DNA from: an uncultured Muribaculum sp. | GTDB lineage: Bacteria > Bacteroidota > Bacteroidia > Bacteroidales > Muribaculaceae | DNA: 16,574 nt | Direction of reading: 5' to 3' | Assembly (NCBI GenBank): GCA_910578835.1 | Contig: CAJTSK010000046.1 | Coordinates: 1 to 16,574, forward strand | Shown here: one piece after another, positions 1 to 6,863 of the stretch | How the letters are laid out: each line of letters begins with the position of its first letter | Numbering within the stretch: position 1 is the first letter of the stretch | Position numbers and translations under genes: made by a program | The notes under the pieces: model-generated | Databases searched by the model: none | The model's input: only the letters and a program-made list of their open reading frames with translations | What the model was told of the DNA's origin: nothing

Positions 1-1
1 C

Positions 2-1681
2 CTGTTTTATGAATCCACCCCAAAAGACATCCCCGTCTATATCCCCAAAGGCTCTTCTGACAGCTACCGCAATATTGAAGGCTGGGACTATCTCACCAAT
101 TATATTGAAATCGCGACAGAGGATTTCCCGCTAAAATTAACAAAGGGAGAAACGTTTGTGGTGCAAACCGACGCGGAGGGAAAGATTGCCGAGCAGCTTG
201 ACAAGGCTGACTTCGCGATAGACTCACTTGTAGTAAGCGGACCAATCAATCAAGACGACATACATTCAATCTGGACCAGAGCCTATGAGGGCGATGTAAA
301 AGTAATAAACCTCAGCGATACTAAGATTAAAGAGGGCATTATCCCGGCACTCGCATTTGCCAGACGTAGCGGCAAGAAGTATAACTACCTACGACCGGAA
401 GTGCGCAGAATCATGCTCCCGGATGACATTGTAGAAATCGGCGACTCTGCATTCTATTACAGCAGCGTTGAAGTTATCAACCTGCCTCAACGCCTCCCCT
501 CACTCGGCACCGCCTGCTTCTATATGTGTGAAAAGCTGAAGCTTGGAAAAGTGATAATTCCGGAAGGAGTGACATCCATTGCCGACAATTGCTTCTTCTG
601 CTGCCGGCATCTCAGTGAGATTGTATTGCCCTCTACACTGAAGCATATAGGGAAAGAAGCTCTGAACGGCACAGCTGTCACAAGCATAGAGCTACCCGAG
701 GTGATGACCAGTATTGGCAACAGCGCGCTGAGTGGGACTAATATCACAAGCATCAAATTACCATCAAGACTGGAGCATATAGGTGCAAATGCGTTTTGTC
801 GTTCATCAAAGCTTGCCGATATCGAGCTACCTGCAACCCTGATTACTATAGGCGACAGTGCATTTGCGGGATGTAGATTTGAAAAGATTGACTTCCCTGA
901 ATCTCTGATATCAATAGGGACAGAAGCGTTTGCCAACTCCGGGCTAAAAGAGATAGTCATCACGCCTCAGTTGAAGCATATAGGAGAGGCAGCATTTCAA
1001 TGCTCCAAGGTCGAAAACATCGTATTCCCGGAGACCGAAATTGAATTTGCCCCCAAAACATTCGCTCTTTGCCCCCGGCTGACTGAAATCACGCTTCCCG
1101 AATGGATGACGGCAGTACCCGCTCGAATGTTTCATTCGTGTTCGTCACTTTGCAAGGTGAACTTCCCCTCATCATTGAAAAAGATTGGTAGATTCGCCTT
1201 TGCCAGCACTGCCCTGGAGGAACTTAATCTTCCTGACGGACTTGAAGTAATAGAGGGAGGTGCGTTTTACTACGCCAACTACGATGCCGTGGTATTGCCT
1301 GCATCTGTAAAGAGAATAGGTAGATTTAGCTTTTCAGCGGTCAACGACCTTAAATATGTAAAATCATATTCCCCGGTTCCTCCGGAATGTGAAGACTGGG
1401 ACATATTCTCCATGACTCCGTATACTATTCCGCTATATGCGCCGGAAGAGTCACTTGACCTTTATAAAGCGGCATTGGGCTGGAAACTGTTCCTACATTA
1501 TTATCCGATTAATGACACCTCAGCTACAGAGATGGTCACAGCCACACAGGAGGGCGGATATGTCGAGATATACAATGCGACAGGAATGCCGGTATATCGC
1601 GGAATGCTTGAAGATGCGTCACTTCCTTCGGGACTGTACATTGTAAAAAGTGAGGGCGCTACCTACAAGATTTACCGCTGA
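2..1681 (+). CDS. BspA-like leucine-rich-repeat surface protein, 5'-truncated by the window
   Basis: The frame is open from base 2, so the N-terminus lies outside the window and the GTG at 158 is not a real start; 559 residues are visible. The first residues (VYIPKG, then GW and a Tyr-rich end) are the usual closing segment of a BspA-type LRR block. A linker with LVVSGPIN follows, and then about a dozen repeats of roughly 23 residues with the pattern I-LP--L--IG--AF, the LRR_5 type. A second closing segment (LYAPEES) leads to a C-terminal tail around VEIYNATGMPVYRG...LPSGLYIVK, which resembles the short beta-rich tails of secreted Bacteroidales proteins. The protein is therefore probably exported and surface-exposed, with a binding or adhesion role as known for BspA relatives. 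The ligand cannot be read. It converges on fabH across a strong hairpin. Confidence 0.88.
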   Translation: MFYESTPKDIPVYIPKGSSDSYRNIEGWDYLTNYIEIATEDFPLKLTKGETFVVQTDAEGKIAEQLDKADFAIDSLVVSGPINQDDIHSIWTRAYEGDVKVINLSDTKIKEGIIPALAFARRSGKKYNYLRPEVRRIMLPDDIVEIGDSAFYYSSVEVINLPQRLPSLGTACFYMCEKLKLGKVIIPEGVTSIADNCFFCCRHLSEIVLPSTLKHIGKEALNGTAVTSIELPEVMTSIGNSALSGTNITSIKLPSRLEHIGANAFCRSSKLADIELPATLITIGDSAFAGCRFEKIDFPESLISIGTEAFANSGLKEIVITPQLKHIGEAAFQCSKVENIVFPETEIEFAPKTFALCPRLTEITLPEWMTAVPARMFHSCSSLCKVNFPSSLKKIGRFAFASTALEELNLPDGLEVIEGGAFYYANYDAVVLPASVKRIGRFSFSAVNDLKYVKSYSPVPPECEDWDIFSMTPYTIPLYAPEESLDLYKAALGWKLFLHYYPINDTSATEMVTATQEGGYVEIYNATGMPVYRGMLEDASLPSGLYIVKSEGATYKIYR

Positions 1682-1688
1682 CGCACAG

Positions 1689-1781
1689 CTCCCTCATCAC
1701 AAGCAAAAATATGCTCGACGAATGACCGACCTGACGGCAACATTTATTATTAAACAAGCTCTTATTATTAAACAAGCTCTA
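1689..1781 (-). repeat. Dispersed repeat, partial copy with a duplicated end
   Basis: Bases 1689-1762 match 4263-4336 at 69 of 74 positions by eye, without gaps. The AT-rich end is duplicated in tandem: TTATTATTAAACAAGCTCT occurs at about 1744-1762 and again at 1763-1781. On the minus strand the copy holds a 23-codon reading frame (ATG at 1743, stop at 1672) starting MLPSG and containing ACDEGA. It matches the start of the micro-ORF at 4317 and ends inside the LRR gene on the opposite strand. It looks like one end of the element at 3987-4336, without the partner arm. Confidence 0.85.
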
Positions 1782-1787
1782 TAACAA

Positions 1788-1817
1788 CGCCGGGAAAGCA
1801 ATCATGCTTTCCCGGCG
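1788..1817. terminator. Strong hairpin between convergent genes, probable bidirectional terminator
   Basis: CGCCGGGAAAGC (1788-1799) and GCTTTCCCGGCG (1806-1817) form a perfect 12-base stem with a 6-base loop. On the plus strand ATATTTTAAG follows, and on the minus strand TTGTTAT follows. It lies between the ends of the LRR gene (+) and fabH (-), as expected for a shared terminator, although neither T-tract is long. Confidence 0.7.
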
Positions 1818-1845
1818 ATATTTTAAGATTGTATGGAATAACTAT

Positions 1846-2829
1846 TTATAAATCCCAGACTACATAGAGCGCGCCCCATGTAAATCCGGCACCAAAGGCG
1901 GTGAGTATCATCTTGTCGCCTTTCTTCAGCTTGTCTTTAAACTCATTTATACACAAAGGTATAGAAGCAGCCGAAGTGTTACCGTAATGCTCGATGTTGA
2001 CAAGCACTTTCTCGGGCTTGATTCCGGCGCGGTCAGACACAGCCTCGATTATACGGAGATTTGCCTGATGAGGCACGAGCCAGTCGACATCTTCCATTGT
2101 AAGCCCGTTGCGAGTGGCAACATCTATGGAAGAGGTGAGCATGTCGGTCACAGCGTGTTTGTAGACCGCTCTACCCTCTTGATAGATATAATGCTCGTCG
2201 GCGTCAATAGTCTCGTGGGTTGCAGGCTTTGCCGAGCCACCTGCCTTCATCACGAGATGGGGCAGACCTGTACCGTCGATGTGGAATACACCGTCGATTA
2301 CACCGACCTTCTCTTCGCTCGGCTCAAGCAGCATGCATGCAGCCGCGTCACCAAATAGCGGGCAAGTAGTGCGGTCTTTGTAATTGGTCATCGACGACAT
2401 CTTTTCAGCCGCAACGACCACTACCTTCTTATACATGCCGGAGCGTATATATGCCGAGGCATCCTGAAGAGCCACAAGGAAACCCGCGCAAGCAGCCTGA
2501 ATATCGTAGGCATAAGCATTGGCGAGGTGACATTCATGGACGATTATCGAACCTGTAGAAGGGAAACGGTAATCAGGGTTGGAGGTGGCGCATATAAGCA
2601 GATCCACTTCCTCAGGTTTTGCACCGGTAGACTCAAGCAATCGGTTAACAGCCTTTATGCCGAGATACGATGAGCCTGCACCTTCCTTGTGAAGGATGCG
2701 ACGCTGCTTGATTCCCACACGAGTGGTAATCCACTCGTCATTAGTGTCCACCATCTTGGACAACATGTCGTTGTCAAGGATGTCATCAGGGACATAAGCG
2801 GCAACACCTGCGATTCTTGGATATAGCAT
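1846..2829 (-). CDS. fabH: Beta-ketoacyl-ACP synthase III (FabH)
   Basis: Cytoplasmic enzyme that starts type II fatty acid synthesis by condensing an acyl-CoA primer with malonyl-ACP. At 327 residues it is full length for the family. The catalytic triad is visible: Cys114 in QAACAGF, His254 in VPHQANLR and Asn284 in HYGNTSAAS. The N-terminal region TNDEWITTRVGI (residues 29-40) and the C-terminal GAGFTWGA are also characteristic. The start is the ATG at 2829, just before the conserved LYPRIAGVAAYVPD. It is the last gene of yceD-rpmF-fabH, the usual grouping of a ribosomal protein gene with lipid synthesis genes; plsX, which often sits between rpmF and fabH in other phyla, is absent here. A 118-base gap holding a hairpin separates it from rpmF, so part of its expression may be set there. 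Confidence 0.97.
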   Translation of the reverse strand: MLYPRIAGVAAYVPDDILDNDMLSKMVDTNDEWITTRVGIKQRRILHKEGAGSSYLGIKAVNRLLESTGAKPEEVDLLICATSNPDYRFPSTGSIIVHECHLANAYAYDIQAACAGFLVALQDASAYIRSGMYKKVVVVAAEKMSSMTNYKDRTTCPLFGDAAACMLLEPSEEKVGVIDGVFHIDGTGLPHLVMKAGGSAKPATHETIDADEHYIYQEGRAVYKHAVTDMLTSSIDVATRNGLTMEDVDWLVPHQANLRIIEAVSDRAGIKPEKVLVNIEHYGNTSAASIPLCINEFKDKLKKGDKMILTAFGAGFTWGALYVVWDL

Positions 2830-2871
2830 AGTAATACTTATTCTTGTTGCAAATGAATAAAAACATCATCT

Positions 2872-2900
2872 CCCGGGCTTAAGACACAAGGTCGCCCGGG
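2872..2900 (-). promoter_or_regulatory. Intercistronic hairpin between rpmF and fabH
   Basis: CCCGGGC (2872-2878) and GCCCGGG (2894-2900) form a perfect 7-base stem. Read on the minus strand, the stem is followed after 7 bases by TTTTT. It could act as a partial terminator or attenuator that lowers fabH transcription relative to rpmF, or as a 3' stabiliser. Its function is inferred. Confidence 0.45.
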
Positions 2901-2947
2901 GAGAGAAGTCTTATATCGAATAAGAGGAAGAGAGGCAGCTTCTATGC

Positions 2948-3133
2948 TTAGACAGCAGCAGGCTTTTCGATAGCGAGTTTACCACGATAGTAACCACATA
3001 CAGTGCATACGCAATGGTATACGTGCCATGAGCCACAGTGAGGGCAGATTGCCAATGTGGGTTCAAGAGCCTTGTCGTGAGTTCTGCGCTTTGCAGTACG
3101 AGTCTTCGATTGTCTACGTTTAGGATGTGCCAT
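2948..3133 (-). CDS. rpmF: 50S ribosomal protein L32
   Basis: Small basic protein of the large ribosomal subunit. The 61 residues begin MAHPKRRQSKTRTAKRR, the standard L32 start. Four cysteines suitable for zinc binding are present: Cys30 and Cys33 in CPHCG, and Cys43 and Cys46 in CTVCGYY, so this is the zinc-binding (C+) form. One further cysteine, Cys41, lies between them. The gene follows yceD after 16 bases, the near-universal bacterial arrangement, and precedes fabH. It is probably transcribed from the promoter at 3759-3789. Confidence 0.98.
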   Translation of the reverse strand: MAHPKRRQSKTRTAKRRTHDKALEPTLAICPHCGSWHVYHCVCTVCGYYRGKLAIEKPAAV

Positions 3134-3149
3134 TTGTACTATGTTTTTA

Positions 3150-3731
3150 TTAATTGTTATCAGTCAGTTTCTTCAATTCATCCCACCGGGGGTCGGTAGG
3201 CGCGTCATTGCCGTCGGCTTCATCGATACCCTCCATCATATCTTCAACCATCTCTTCGTCATCCTCACTGATGCCACCGGGAGCGCGATGCTTTTTGAGC
3301 AGCGAACTCATGGCACGGTTGCACTTCCCGAGGGGATGCACATGCTTGATAGGTATGGTAAGCGCCACAGTATCATAAATCATGTAAGAGATGTTAAGAT
3401 ACTGGTCGCTTTCAGGTATCTCAAGAAGCTCATCGGAGTCGTCGCAGTAGTCGGGTCCATACTTCACAAAGATGTGATAGGAGGTTTCGACCGGCCACAA
3501 CAGCTCATCAAGACACCGATCACAGAGAAGGGTGATTTCGCCCTTGACCGTAACCGTAAGCTCATACATGTCATCTTTATAGACGACATTGACATGCACG
3601 TCGAGATTGGCGTCGCGTATATCGGCGCTTTCCATATCGACGAAGAATTGCTTGTCAAGGTGATAGTCAAAATCATGACTGCCGACAGGCAATGTCTTTA
3701 AGGGGAGCTTAAATGCTGAAAACTTTCCCAC
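3150..3731 (-). CDS. yceD: DUF177 family protein (YceD-like), upstream partner of L32
   Basis: Member of the DUF177/YceD family, whose gene almost always precedes rpmF; members have been linked to 23S rRNA and large-subunit maturation. The paired cysteines in LLCDRCLDELL (residues 70 and 73 with the start used here) are the family signature, and the C-terminal third is rich in Asp and Glu. I placed the start at GTG 3731, giving 193 residues from (M)GKFSAFKLPLK. The longer frame starts at a TTG at 3761 that is itself part of a -7 promoter box (3759-3766) and so would not be inside the transcript. There is no ATG further upstream in frame before a stop. It is the first gene of the yceD-rpmF-fabH operon. 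Confidence 0.9.
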   Translation of the reverse strand: MGKFSAFKLPLKTLPVGSHDFDYHLDKQFFVDMESADIRDANLDVHVNVVYKDDMYELTVTVKGEITLLCDRCLDELLWPVETSYHIFVKYGPDYCDDSDELLEIPESDQYLNISYMIYDTVALTIPIKHVHPLGKCNRAMSSLLKKHRAPGGISEDDEEMVEDMMEGIDEADGNDAPTDPRWDELKKLTDNN

Positions 3732-3758
3732 GATGAATTTTTTGTTGAAAAACCGCCG

Positions 3759-3789
3759 CAAAGTTATACATTATCCTTGAATTAAGCAA
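3759..3789 (-). promoter_or_regulatory. Bacteroidetes-type promoter of yceD-rpmF-fabH
   Basis: On the minus strand TTG (3789-3787) is followed by 20 bases and then TAACTTTG (3766-3759). This fits the -33 TTG / -7 TAnnTTTG consensus of the phylum. Transcription should begin near 3753, which leaves about 20 bases before the GTG start of yceD. Confidence 0.75.
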
Positions 3790-4005
3790 CTTTTGCCCTA
3801 AAATTTAATGACGTCACGCCGTGCAAAGGGGTGAACAACTGCAAAAAACCTGCTATCTTACGGCTATTCAAGCCATATCTTACAAAATGCCCTCTCTGCA
3901 AATTTTCACCTGCTTGACCGCGATTATATTGCCGGGACTGATGAAATACCGCGTTATTTTTGGTATTTTTGCAACATGAACCACTAAGAGCTTGTTTAAT
4001 AACAA

Positions 4006-4134
4006 ATGTTGCTGTCAGGGTCGTATAGCTTGAGACGATTTTCAACATGTGACGAAGGAGTGTACTTTATGTACACGACTGAGGAACAGGCTGAAAAGCG
4101 ACCAAGATATACGAGACTAAAGGTAACTTTATAA
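4006..4134 (+). CDS. Possible 42-residue micro-protein in the inverted-repeat element
   Basis: ATG at 4006, inside the left arm, runs for 42 codons to TAA at 4132. It starts MLLSGSYSL, has TCDEGVYFMY in the middle, and ends in a basic segment (EKRPRYTRLK). The first five residues and CDEGV are shared with the frame on the opposite strand at 4317. No domain is recognised and there is no clear ribosome-binding site. It may be a translated product, or a by-product of the repeat. Confidence 0.35.
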   Translation: MLLSGSYSLRRFSTCDEGVYFMYTTEEQAEKRPRYTRLKVTL

Positions 4135-4317
4135 TCACTCAACCTCTTGATGACCTTTGAAACAAATGTAAAAATATGTCAACGATATGAAACAAATTAC
4201 CTCCCGTCGGTCATTCGCCGGCATCTTTCCGCCTGCTCTTCGGTCGTTATGGAATCCCATAACTCCCTCATCACAAACAAAAATCTGCTCGACGAATGAC
4301 CGCCCTGACAGTAACAT
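4135..4317 (-). CDS. Possible 60-residue micro-protein in the inverted-repeat element
   Basis: ATG at 4317, in the right arm, runs to TGA at 4135 and abuts the stop of the plus-strand frame at 4134. It begins MLLSGRSFVEQIFVCDEGV, continues with a polar basic segment (NDRRAGGKMPANDRR) and ends ICFKGHQEVE. The first 19 residues are nearly repeated in the copy at 1743. No known domain is recognised. Whether it is expressed cannot be told from the sequence. Confidence 0.35.
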   Translation of the reverse strand: MLLSGRSFVEQIFVCDEGVMGFHNDRRAGGKMPANDRREVICFISLTYFYICFKGHQEVE

Positions 4318-4350
4318 TTATTATTAAACAAGCTCTAAAAAAGCAACAAT

Positions 4351-5238
4351 ATGAATATCCGCTGTCTCATACTGCCCGCACTGCTGCTGGCACTTTCATT
4401 CAATCTCTCGGCTGAAAACAGCATCAGCCTACAGCTTGCCGACTACATCGCGGGAAAGGACGCACGCATAGGCGTCGCCGCCATTATCGACGGTCGCGAC
4501 ACGGTCGAGGTCAACGGCTCTAAAGATTTCCCGATGTTAAGTGTCTACAAGTTTCCTCAGGCTATCGCCACGGCACGCCTTTGCGCTGAAAAGAGCATGG
4601 CGTTTACCGATACGGTGGAAATCTCCGCATCGGAACTGCACGACAACACCTGGAGCCCGCTCCGCGACAAATACGGGAAACGCGACCTTAGACTTCCTGT
4701 AGCCGAACTGCTCGCCTACACCATGCAGCAGAGCGACAACAACGCCTGCGACATACTGTTCAGGCTTACCGGCGGTCCAGAGGCTGCCGACAGCGTGATT
4801 AAGTCGATGGGCTACCACGATATCAATATAGCCACGACTGAAGATGACATGCACCGCGACATATATCTCTGCTATCTCAACCGCGCCACGCCGCTGGAGA
4901 TGGCGAGGCTGCTCGAACATTTTGACCGCGAGTTGCGCGATGACTCGCCCGAATTTATGGAGATAGCCCGGCTTATGGAAACATGCGCCACCGGAACCGA
5001 CCGGCTTGCCGCGCCGTTGACCGATGCCGGGGTTATACTCGGTCACAAGACCGGGACCGGCGATATAAACACCCAGGGACGCATAATCGCCATAAATGAC
5101 GCGGGATATGTAAGGATTGACGGGCAACACCGCTACTCGATAGCCGTGTTCATTGCCGACTCGGCATATGACTTTGCCACGACATCGGCGATGATTGCCG
5201 ATATCTCGGAGATAGTATATCGCGGAGTAACTAAATAA
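4351..5238 (+). CDS. Class A beta-lactamase, PER/CfxA-like (subclass A2)
   Basis: Exported serine beta-lactamase expected to hydrolyse beta-lactam antibiotics in the periplasm. The 295 residues start with a signal peptide (about 1-21, LLLALSFNLSA). The active-site motifs are complete: Ser64 and Lys67 in SVYK, SDN at 128-130, Glu164 and His168 in TEDDMH on the omega loop, and KTG at 233-235. A His four residues after the catalytic Glu, instead of Asn, is a feature known in PER-type enzymes, so subclass A2 fits best. The residues differ enough from well-known names that I give no symbol. The substrate range cannot be deduced. It begins 14 bases after the inverted-repeat element and is followed after 16 bases by the purN fusion, probably co-transcribed. 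No clear promoter is visible in front of it. Confidence 0.93.
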   Translation: MNIRCLILPALLLALSFNLSAENSISLQLADYIAGKDARIGVAAIIDGRDTVEVNGSKDFPMLSVYKFPQAIATARLCAEKSMAFTDTVEISASELHDNTWSPLRDKYGKRDLRLPVAELLAYTMQQSDNNACDILFRLTGGPEAADSVIKSMGYHDINIATTEDDMHRDIYLCYLNRATPLEMARLLEHFDRELRDDSPEFMEIARLMETCATGTDRLAAPLTDAGVILGHKTGTGDINTQGRIIAINDAGYVRIDGQHRYSIAVFIADSAYDFATTSAMIADISEIVYRGVTK

Positions 5239-5254
5239 GACAACAGCACCAAGA

Positions 5255-6652
5255 ATGAGAAAGATACTGTTTTTACATGGACTCAACTGGAGCGGCGACT
5301 GCCCTATGGCACAGACCCTGCAATCGGGGCTCGAAGGCTTTGCCGAAGTAACTGCACCCGACCTGCCTGTAGACCCCGCCGAGGCAATCGCTGACATCCT
5401 CGACATATGTGACCGGCTGCAACCCGACCTCATCATAGGGAGCAGCTATGGCGCATTTTTAGGTCAGCAGGTAGTGAAAATCACCGGATGTCCGGCGCTG
5501 CTCTGCAGCCCAATGTTTGACATGGCTGACTTTCTGGAGACTTGCCCCGGAGTGAGGGAATTCAAGTCGCCGCGAGCCGACGGGGTCACAAGCTATTGCG
5601 TGACCGGGGAACTCATCGCAAAATTCCGCGAGATGGAGGCTCATCAATTTGACTGCTACGACAAGTTTTATTACGACCGGGTATGGGGATTTTACGGTTC
5701 ACGCGACACAATCGCCACCTCGCGCGACAAATTCAGCTCGCTATACTCGACGGTGATTGACTATGACGGCGAGCACACGATGTCACCCGAAAACGTCAAG
5801 ACGACACTTCTGCCGGCTGTATTGAAAATCATGGACGACTTTCCACGCCGGGAAGCAAGGTATTTCCGCCATTTCAAGGGTAATTATTATCGCCTCCTAT
5901 GTCATGCCAAAGATAGTGAATCGCTTGAGCGCACAGTGACCTACCGCGCTCTCTACGGGCATTATGGTTTCTGGACACGCGGTGAACATATGTTTTTTGA
6001 ACGCATAAGCCGCGATGGCAAAGAGTTTCCCCGGTTTGCCGAGACCTCCCATATGTCATCAGTCGGCAACACTCCTCAGCGATTTGCCATTTTCGCATCG
6101 GGCGACGGGTCTAATGCAGAAAATATCATACGCTTTTTCCGCGAGCATGATTGTGGCGCCGAGGTAGCGCTGGTCGTGTCCAACCGCCGGTCGGCAAAGG
6201 TGTTGCAACGCGCCGAACAGCTCGATGTGCCGGTAGCCGTAGTGGCTCGCGACGATTTCAACGACCCGGAAAAGATATTGCCGCTCATGGAGAAACATTC
6301 GGTTTCAGTCATTGTGCTTGCGGGATTTCTCCTCGCCATCCCCCCGTTTTTAGTGAATCGCTATCCCGACAAGATAATCAACATACACCCCGCCCTGCTG
6401 CCCCGCTTCGGCGGCAAAGGGATGTACGGGATGCATGTACACGAGGCTGTAGTGGCGGCAGGAGAGACAGAGACCGGCATCACTATACATTACGTGAATG
6501 AACGCTACGATGAAGGCAAGATAATATATCAGGCAAAAATCAACATACCGCCGGGATGCACTCCCGAAGAGGTGGCAGAGATGGTGCACATGCTTGAGTA
6601 TCGCCACTATCCACGAGTAATCATGGAGACATTCGTCACCTCGGAATGTTAG
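5255..6652 (+). CDS. purN: Fusion: alpha/beta hydrolase (YqiA-like) - DUF1653 - phosphoribosylglycinamide formyltransferase (PurN)
   Basis: One uninterrupted 465-residue frame with three domains. Residues 1-195 are a small alpha/beta hydrolase: ILFLHG at the start, the nucleophile elbow GSSYG with Ser64, a probable acid Asp151 (YGSRD) and His174 (GEHTM), so the triad looks intact. Residues 203-262 match DUF1653 (RHFKGNYYRLL...TVTYRALYG...W...FFERI...PRF). Residues 275-462 are PurN, which formylates GAR with 10-formyl-THF in step 3 of purine synthesis: glycine loop SGDGSNAENI, catalytic Asn376 and His378 in INIHPALLP, and Asp419 in YDEGKII. PurN normally stands alone at about 190-210 residues. 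The DUF1653 segment is the same length as free-standing members. The start ATG is followed at once by the hydrolase beta-strand. The base composition is GC-rich, like the neighbouring beta-lactamase. Confidence 0.92.
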   Translation: MRKILFLHGLNWSGDCPMAQTLQSGLEGFAEVTAPDLPVDPAEAIADILDICDRLQPDLIIGSSYGAFLGQQVVKITGCPALLCSPMFDMADFLETCPGVREFKSPRADGVTSYCVTGELIAKFREMEAHQFDCYDKFYYDRVWGFYGSRDTIATSRDKFSSLYSTVIDYDGEHTMSPENVKTTLLPAVLKIMDDFPRREARYFRHFKGNYYRLLCHAKDSESLERTVTYRALYGHYGFWTRGEHMFFERISRDGKEFPRFAETSHMSSVGNTPQRFAIFASGDGSNAENIIRFFREHDCGAEVALVVSNRRSAKVLQRAEQLDVPVAVVARDDFNDPEKILPLMEKHSVSVIVLAGFLLAIPPFLVNRYPDKIINIHPALLPRFGGKGMYGMHVHEAVVAAGETETGITIHYVNERYDEGKIIYQAKINIPPGCTPEEVAEMVHMLEYRHYPRVIMETFVTSEC

Positions 6653-6721
6653 CCGATATTGATTTTATTTATCAAATTCTTTGCAAAAGTTTGCCCGTTG
6701 CGATAATTTATTTGAAAATAT

Positions 6722-6752
6722 TTGCACTTAAATATCAAAATTGTTAAATTTG
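6722..6752 (+). promoter_or_regulatory. Bacteroidetes-type promoter downstream of purN
   Basis: TTG (6722-6724), a 20-base spacer and TAAATTTG (6745-6752) match the phylum consensus with ideal spacing. The direction is plus, yet no plus-strand gene follows; the next gene is convergent. The expected start of transcription is near 6757. Confidence 0.6.
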
Positions 6753-6757
6753 CACAG

Positions 6758-6828
6758 AATCAAACCTTGCATAAACACATTTAATATCATTGAGCCTTTC
6801 CTCGCCTCCGGCGGGGATTTGCTTTTCT
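6758..6828 (+). ncRNA. Candidate small RNA (~70 bases)
   Basis: The region runs from the predicted start of transcription below the 6722-6752 promoter to the end of the hairpin at 6800-6828. It contains no ATG. It would lie between purN and the convergent barrel gene. No known RNA family is recognised; the call rests only on promoter plus terminator spacing. Confidence 0.35.
6800..6828 (+). terminator. Rho-independent terminator (purN operon and/or candidate small RNA)
   Basis: CCTCGCC (6800-6806), loop TCC and GGCGGGG (6810-6816) form a 7-base stem with one G-U pair, followed by ATTTGCTTTTCT. The U-rich tail is present only on the plus strand, so it serves plus-strand transcripts. Confidence 0.65.
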
Positions 6829-6863
6829 ACCCTCCCCACTCCACTACACTATAGCGTCGCCAC

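Larger units (their letters stand above)
3987..4336. mobile_element. Inverted-repeat element (~350 bases) with two convergent micro-ORFs
   Basis: The left arm 3987-4020 and right arm 4303-4336 are inverted copies, 34 bases each, differing at two positions by eye. Both ends read AGAGCTTGTTTAATAA going inward. The interior carries two small frames that meet at 4134/4135. No transposase is present, so this would be a MITE-like or other non-autonomous element. A related half copy at 1689-1762 shows that it is repeated. TAA stands on both flanks if the arms are taken to begin at GAGC, a possible 3-base target duplication that is too short to be certain. The element ends 14 bases before the beta-lactamase start and may affect its transcription. 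Confidence 0.7.

Noticed and set aside
158..160. GTG as start of the LRR gene
   Set aside because: The frame is open to the window edge and the upstream residues are typical of the same family, so the gene is simply cut by the window.
3954..3971. Two TATTTTTG boxes before the inverted-repeat element
   Set aside because: Neither has a TTG at 19-21 bases upstream, so they were not called promoters.
3782..4048. 88-codon minus-strand frame in front of yceD
   Set aside because: It begins inside the inverted-repeat element and shows no domain or signal. The sequence may itself be part of a wider repeat, but only one copy is in the window.
4537..5436. 299-codon minus-strand frame opposite the beta-lactamase
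   Set aside because: It is a shadow of the beta-lactamase and purN genes, which have complete catalytic motifs in the plus frames.
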